The notes below the pieces were generated by a model. That model ran no database searches. It was given only the letters and a program-made list of their open reading frames with translations, and was not told the origin of the DNA. A stretch of DNA of 64,000 nucleotides from Pseudomonas viridiflava (GTDB lineage Bacteria > Pseudomonadota > Gammaproteobacteria > Pseudomonadales > Pseudomonadaceae), in assembly GCA_900596015.1 (NCBI GenBank), contig UVIF01000001.1:762513-826512 (forward strand), written 5' to 3'. Shown piece by piece: positions 61,746 to 64,000 of the stretch. The stretch's first letter is position 1; every line of letters starts with the position of its first letter. Made by a program: the position numbers and the translations under genes.

Positions 61746-64000
61746 GCCCACGCAACCCGCAAGCACGCCTTCAGCTGATCAAGGCCGCAGTACTGTTGAT
61801 CGGCGCAGTATCGGTTGCTCAGACACGCGCGGGCGCAGAGCGCTTCGATGAGAGCTTCTTCCGCACCCTGGGCGGCGACGAACATCGCACACCGCATGGC
61901 TTGCAGGCATTGCAAGGCCAACGGCAGTGGGCACCGGGCAAGTACCCTGTCAATGTCTACCTCAACGGCACGAGCGTGGGCAAACAGACCTTGACGTTCC
62001 AGCAGCTCGAAGGCAGCAGCCAACTGAGCGCGTGCCTGACTGCGCAGTGGCTGCAAGATGCAGGAACATTGCCGCTGGGCAAGCCGGACGACACCTGCGT
62101 GGACCTCGCCGTCGCGATCCCCGGTGCAGCGCAGACCTTGCATGAAGACACCCTGACACTCGAGTTGAACATTCCCCAGGCCGCGCTGCGGCGCACTCCC
62201 ATCGATTTCATCGATGAGCAGCAATGGGACAGCGGCATTGACGCGGCTACCTTGAACTATCAGTTCGCCGGCAGCCAGGGTCACCGCCAGGGCTCAGGTT
62301 CCAGTTCCCAAGCCAGTCTTTACCTGCAGGCCGGGGTCAACGTCGCCGACTGGCGCCTGCGCTCGAGCTCTTCGTTCAGCCGCAGCCAGGACAGCCCCGG
62401 GCGCTGGCAGCGCAGCAGCACTTTCGCCCAGCGCGATCTGTCCAGGCATTTGGGCACACTGACGCTGGGCGAGTACTTCACCTCTGGCAATGTCTTCAGC
62501 AGTGTGCCCTACCAAGGTATCCAGCTCACCAGCGACATCGGCATGCTGCCCGACTCTCTGCAAGGCTACGCGCCGGTGGTCAGAGGCATCGCCGAGACCC
62601 AGGCCAAGGTCGAGGTACGCCAGAACGGCTATTCGCTCTACACCACCTATGTACCGGCAGGCCCGTTCGTGATCGAAGACCTCACTGCCGCCGGCGGCAG
62701 CGGTGAGCTGGAAATCATCGTGACCGAGGCCGACGGACGAGAGCGCCGTACCATCCAGCCTTACGCGACCTTGAGCAACATGCTGCGCCCCGGTGTCTGG
62801 CGGCATGGCTTGACGCTTGGCCGCTACAACACCGCCGACGGTGCCGAACAGCCGTCCTTCGTCGAGGCCACCCTGGCCTACGGCTTGCCCCGTGACCTTA
62901 CCGTCTACGGTGGCGTGCAGAGTGCCAGCTTCTATCAGGCGGGCCAGATCGGACTTGGCCTCAGCCTCGGCGTCCTGGGTGCCGTTTCACTGGACCTCAG
63001 CGATGCACGCACGTCGCGCCCGGCGGGTGGTCAGGACCAGGGGCGCAGCGTTGGCTGGCGCTATGGCAAGTCTTTCGACATCGGTACGTCGTTGCGCTTT
63101 GCCGGCTACCGCTATTCCACCCAAGGCTACCGCGATTTCGGCGAGGCGGTCTGGCAACAGACACCCACCGCTGCGCCACGCGGCAGCAAACGCAACCGCA
63201 TCGAAGCCAACCTGGCCCAGGCCACGGCATTCGGCTCGCTGCACATGAGTGTGCATCAGCAGACCTACTGGAACAGCAACCGGCAGGATCGCGAGGTTCA
63301 ATTCGGCGCCAACACCCACTACCGTGGCGTCAACTACGGCCTGTACGCCAGCCGCAGTCTCAGCGACGCCTATCGACAGAACACGCAGATCACCTTGACC
63401 GTGTCGGCGCCATTGGGGAGCAGCAGCAGCGCGACCTATTCGGCTTCGAGCACCGGTCAAGGGGGGGTGGGCCATCGCGCCAGCCTGATGGGCCAGCTGT
63501 CCGACGATCAGCGCTGGCGCTATGGCCTGGACGCCAGTCGCACGGATAACGGCGACAGGAGCGCAACGGCGTCGGCGACCTACCGTGCCCCCTTTGCCAT
63601 GCTGGGCACCTCGCTCACCGCCGGTCCTGATTACCGTCAGATCACTGCCACTGCAGCCGGCGCCCTGCTGGCCCATGCCGATGGCATCGAGTTGGGCCAT
63701 GTGCTGGGCGATACCGTCGCCCTGGTAGACGTGAACGGCGTTGCCGAAGTCGGCGTGCAGAATACACCGACCATGCGCACCAACCGGCACGGCTATGCAC
63801 TGGTGCCCTACCTGACGCCCTATCGCTCCAACCGCATCGTGCTCAACACCGATCACTTGGGTGCCGAAGTCGATATCGACAACAGCGTAGCGCTGGTCGT
63901 GCCTCGACGAGGCGCGGTCATCAAGGCACGCTTCAACGCAACGCGCTCGCGCAAGATCATCGCCCATCTACTCATGGCGGGCGGTAAGGCGCCGCCCTTC
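61742..64000 (+). CDS. Outer-membrane fimbrial usher, FimD/PapC family (3' end outside window)
   Basis: 753 residues visible and still open at the window end; full ushers are about 830-870. After a signal peptide (VLLIGAVSVAQTRAGA), the N-terminal domain begins ERFDESFFRTLGGDEHRTP and continues APGKYPVNVYLNGTSVG. The beta-barrel part includes TLGEYFTSGNVFSSVPYQGI, and the plug region KVEVRQNGYSLYTTYVPAGP followed by FVIEDLTAAGGSGELEIIV is the usher signature. NRHGYALVPYLTPYRSNRI occurs near the C-terminal side. It assembles and exports pili. Immediately follows the chaperone with overlap. Confidence 0.93.
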   Translation, partial: MSPRNPQARLQLIKAAVLLIGAVSVAQTRAGAERFDESFFRTLGGDEHRTPHGLQALQGQRQWAPGKYPVNVYLNGTSVGKQTLTFQQLEGSSQLSACLTAQWLQDAGTLPLGKPDDTCVDLAVAIPGAAQTLHEDTLTLELNIPQAALRRTPIDFIDEQQWDSGIDAATLNYQFAGSQGHRQGSGSSSQASLYLQAGVNVADWRLRSSSSFSRSQDSPGRWQRSSTFAQRDLSRHLGTLTLGEYFTSGNVFSSVPYQGIQLTSDIGMLPDSLQGYAPVVRGIAETQAKVEVRQNGYSLYTTYVPAGPFVIEDLTAAGGSGELEIIVTEADGRERRTIQPYATLSNMLRPGVWRHGLTLGRYNTADGAEQPSFVEATLAYGLPRDLTVYGGVQSASFYQAGQIGLGLSLGVLGAVSLDLSDARTSRPAGGQDQGRSVGWRYGKSFDIGTSLRFAGYRYSTQGYRDFGEAVWQQTPTAAPRGSKRNRIEANLAQATAFGSLHMSVHQQTYWNSNRQDREVQFGANTHYRGVNYGLYASRSLSDAYRQNTQITLTVSAPLGSSSSATYSASSTGQGGVGHRASLMGQLSDDQRWRYGLDASRTDNGDRSATASATYRAPFAMLGTSLTAGPDYRQITATAAGALLAHADGIELGHVLGDTVALVDVNGVAEVGVQNTPTMRTNRHGYALVPYLTPYRSNRIVLNTDHLGAEVDIDNSVALVVPRRGAVIKARFNATRSRKIIAHLLMAGGKAPPF

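Noticed and set aside
60178..64000. Considered the fimbrial region as a genomic island boundary
   Set aside because: No tRNA, integrase, direct repeat or clear base-composition change is visible at 60.2 kb; only the accessory nature of the genes suggests it.

Overview
The window is a chromosomal segment from a fluorescent Pseudomonas (P. putida / P. fluorescens lineage). The coding sequence is GC-rich throughout. The gene order follows the Pseudomonas core chromosome closely: argP, lysE-type exporter, sodB, bifA, the imelysin cluster, inaA, a methyltransferase, colS, colR, groEL, groES, fxsA; then ampG, mscS, yajQ, panE; then argJ, secA, dciA, lpxC, ftsZ and the dcw division/murein cluster to mraZ; then rnpB, rsmI, lpoA, yraN, gmhA/diaA and a dolP-like gene. 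I saw no tRNA, rRNA, insertion sequence, prophage, integrase or CRISPR array.

Layout. 1-3.7 kb: tail of a lysophospholipid acyltransferase, ACP phosphodiesterase, and an ArsR-MFS-ene reductase module that looks like an inducible electrophile detoxification operon. 3.7-8.1 kb: a membrane-anchored coiled-coil protein, an SDR/epimerase-like protein lacking the usual catalytic tyrosine, argP divergent from a LysE exporter, and Fe-SOD. 8.4-10.4 kb: BifA-like c-di-GMP phosphodiesterase. 10.5-15.6 kb: periplasmic lipoprotein cluster (imelysin, di-heme oxidoreductase, second imelysin, DUF1513 propeller) behind a Fur-box candidate. 15.7-19.5 kb: a putative envelope operon (methyltransferase, InaA kinase, tiny secreted protein) preceded by a ColR-box candidate, next to colRS. 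19.5-22.3 kb: groESL with a sigma-32-like promoter and structured leader, then fxsA. 22.4-28.2 kb: DUF481 outer-membrane protein, alkyltransferase-like protein, AmpG, MscS channel, YajQ, PanE. 28.3-33.2 kb: orphan PAS sensor kinase coupled to an adenosyltransferase, Nudix-ThiE fusion, ArgJ. 33.5-54.8 kb: secA, dciA, lpxC and the dcw cluster, nearly all on the minus strand with many 1-11 base overlaps. 54.8-60.2 kb: mraZ promoter with MraZ box, a candidate unannotated small RNA, rnpB, rsmI, and the lpoA-yraN-gmhA-dolP operon. 60.3-64 kb: start of a chaperone-usher fimbrial operon, the most accessory-looking part, with the usher cut by the window end.

How the genes work together. Much of the window concerns the envelope: peptidoglycan precursor synthesis and polymerisation (murC-G, mraY, ddlB, ftsI, ftsW, lpoA), recycling (ampG), lipid A (lpxC), putative LPS-core modification under ColRS, secretion (secA), osmotic protection (mscS) and outer-membrane upkeep (dolP-like, DUF481). 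The least understood parts are the iron-linked imelysin/di-heme cluster, the structured intergenic RNA candidate between mraZ and rnpB, the tyrosine-less SDR protein, and the ArsR-controlled ene reductase module.
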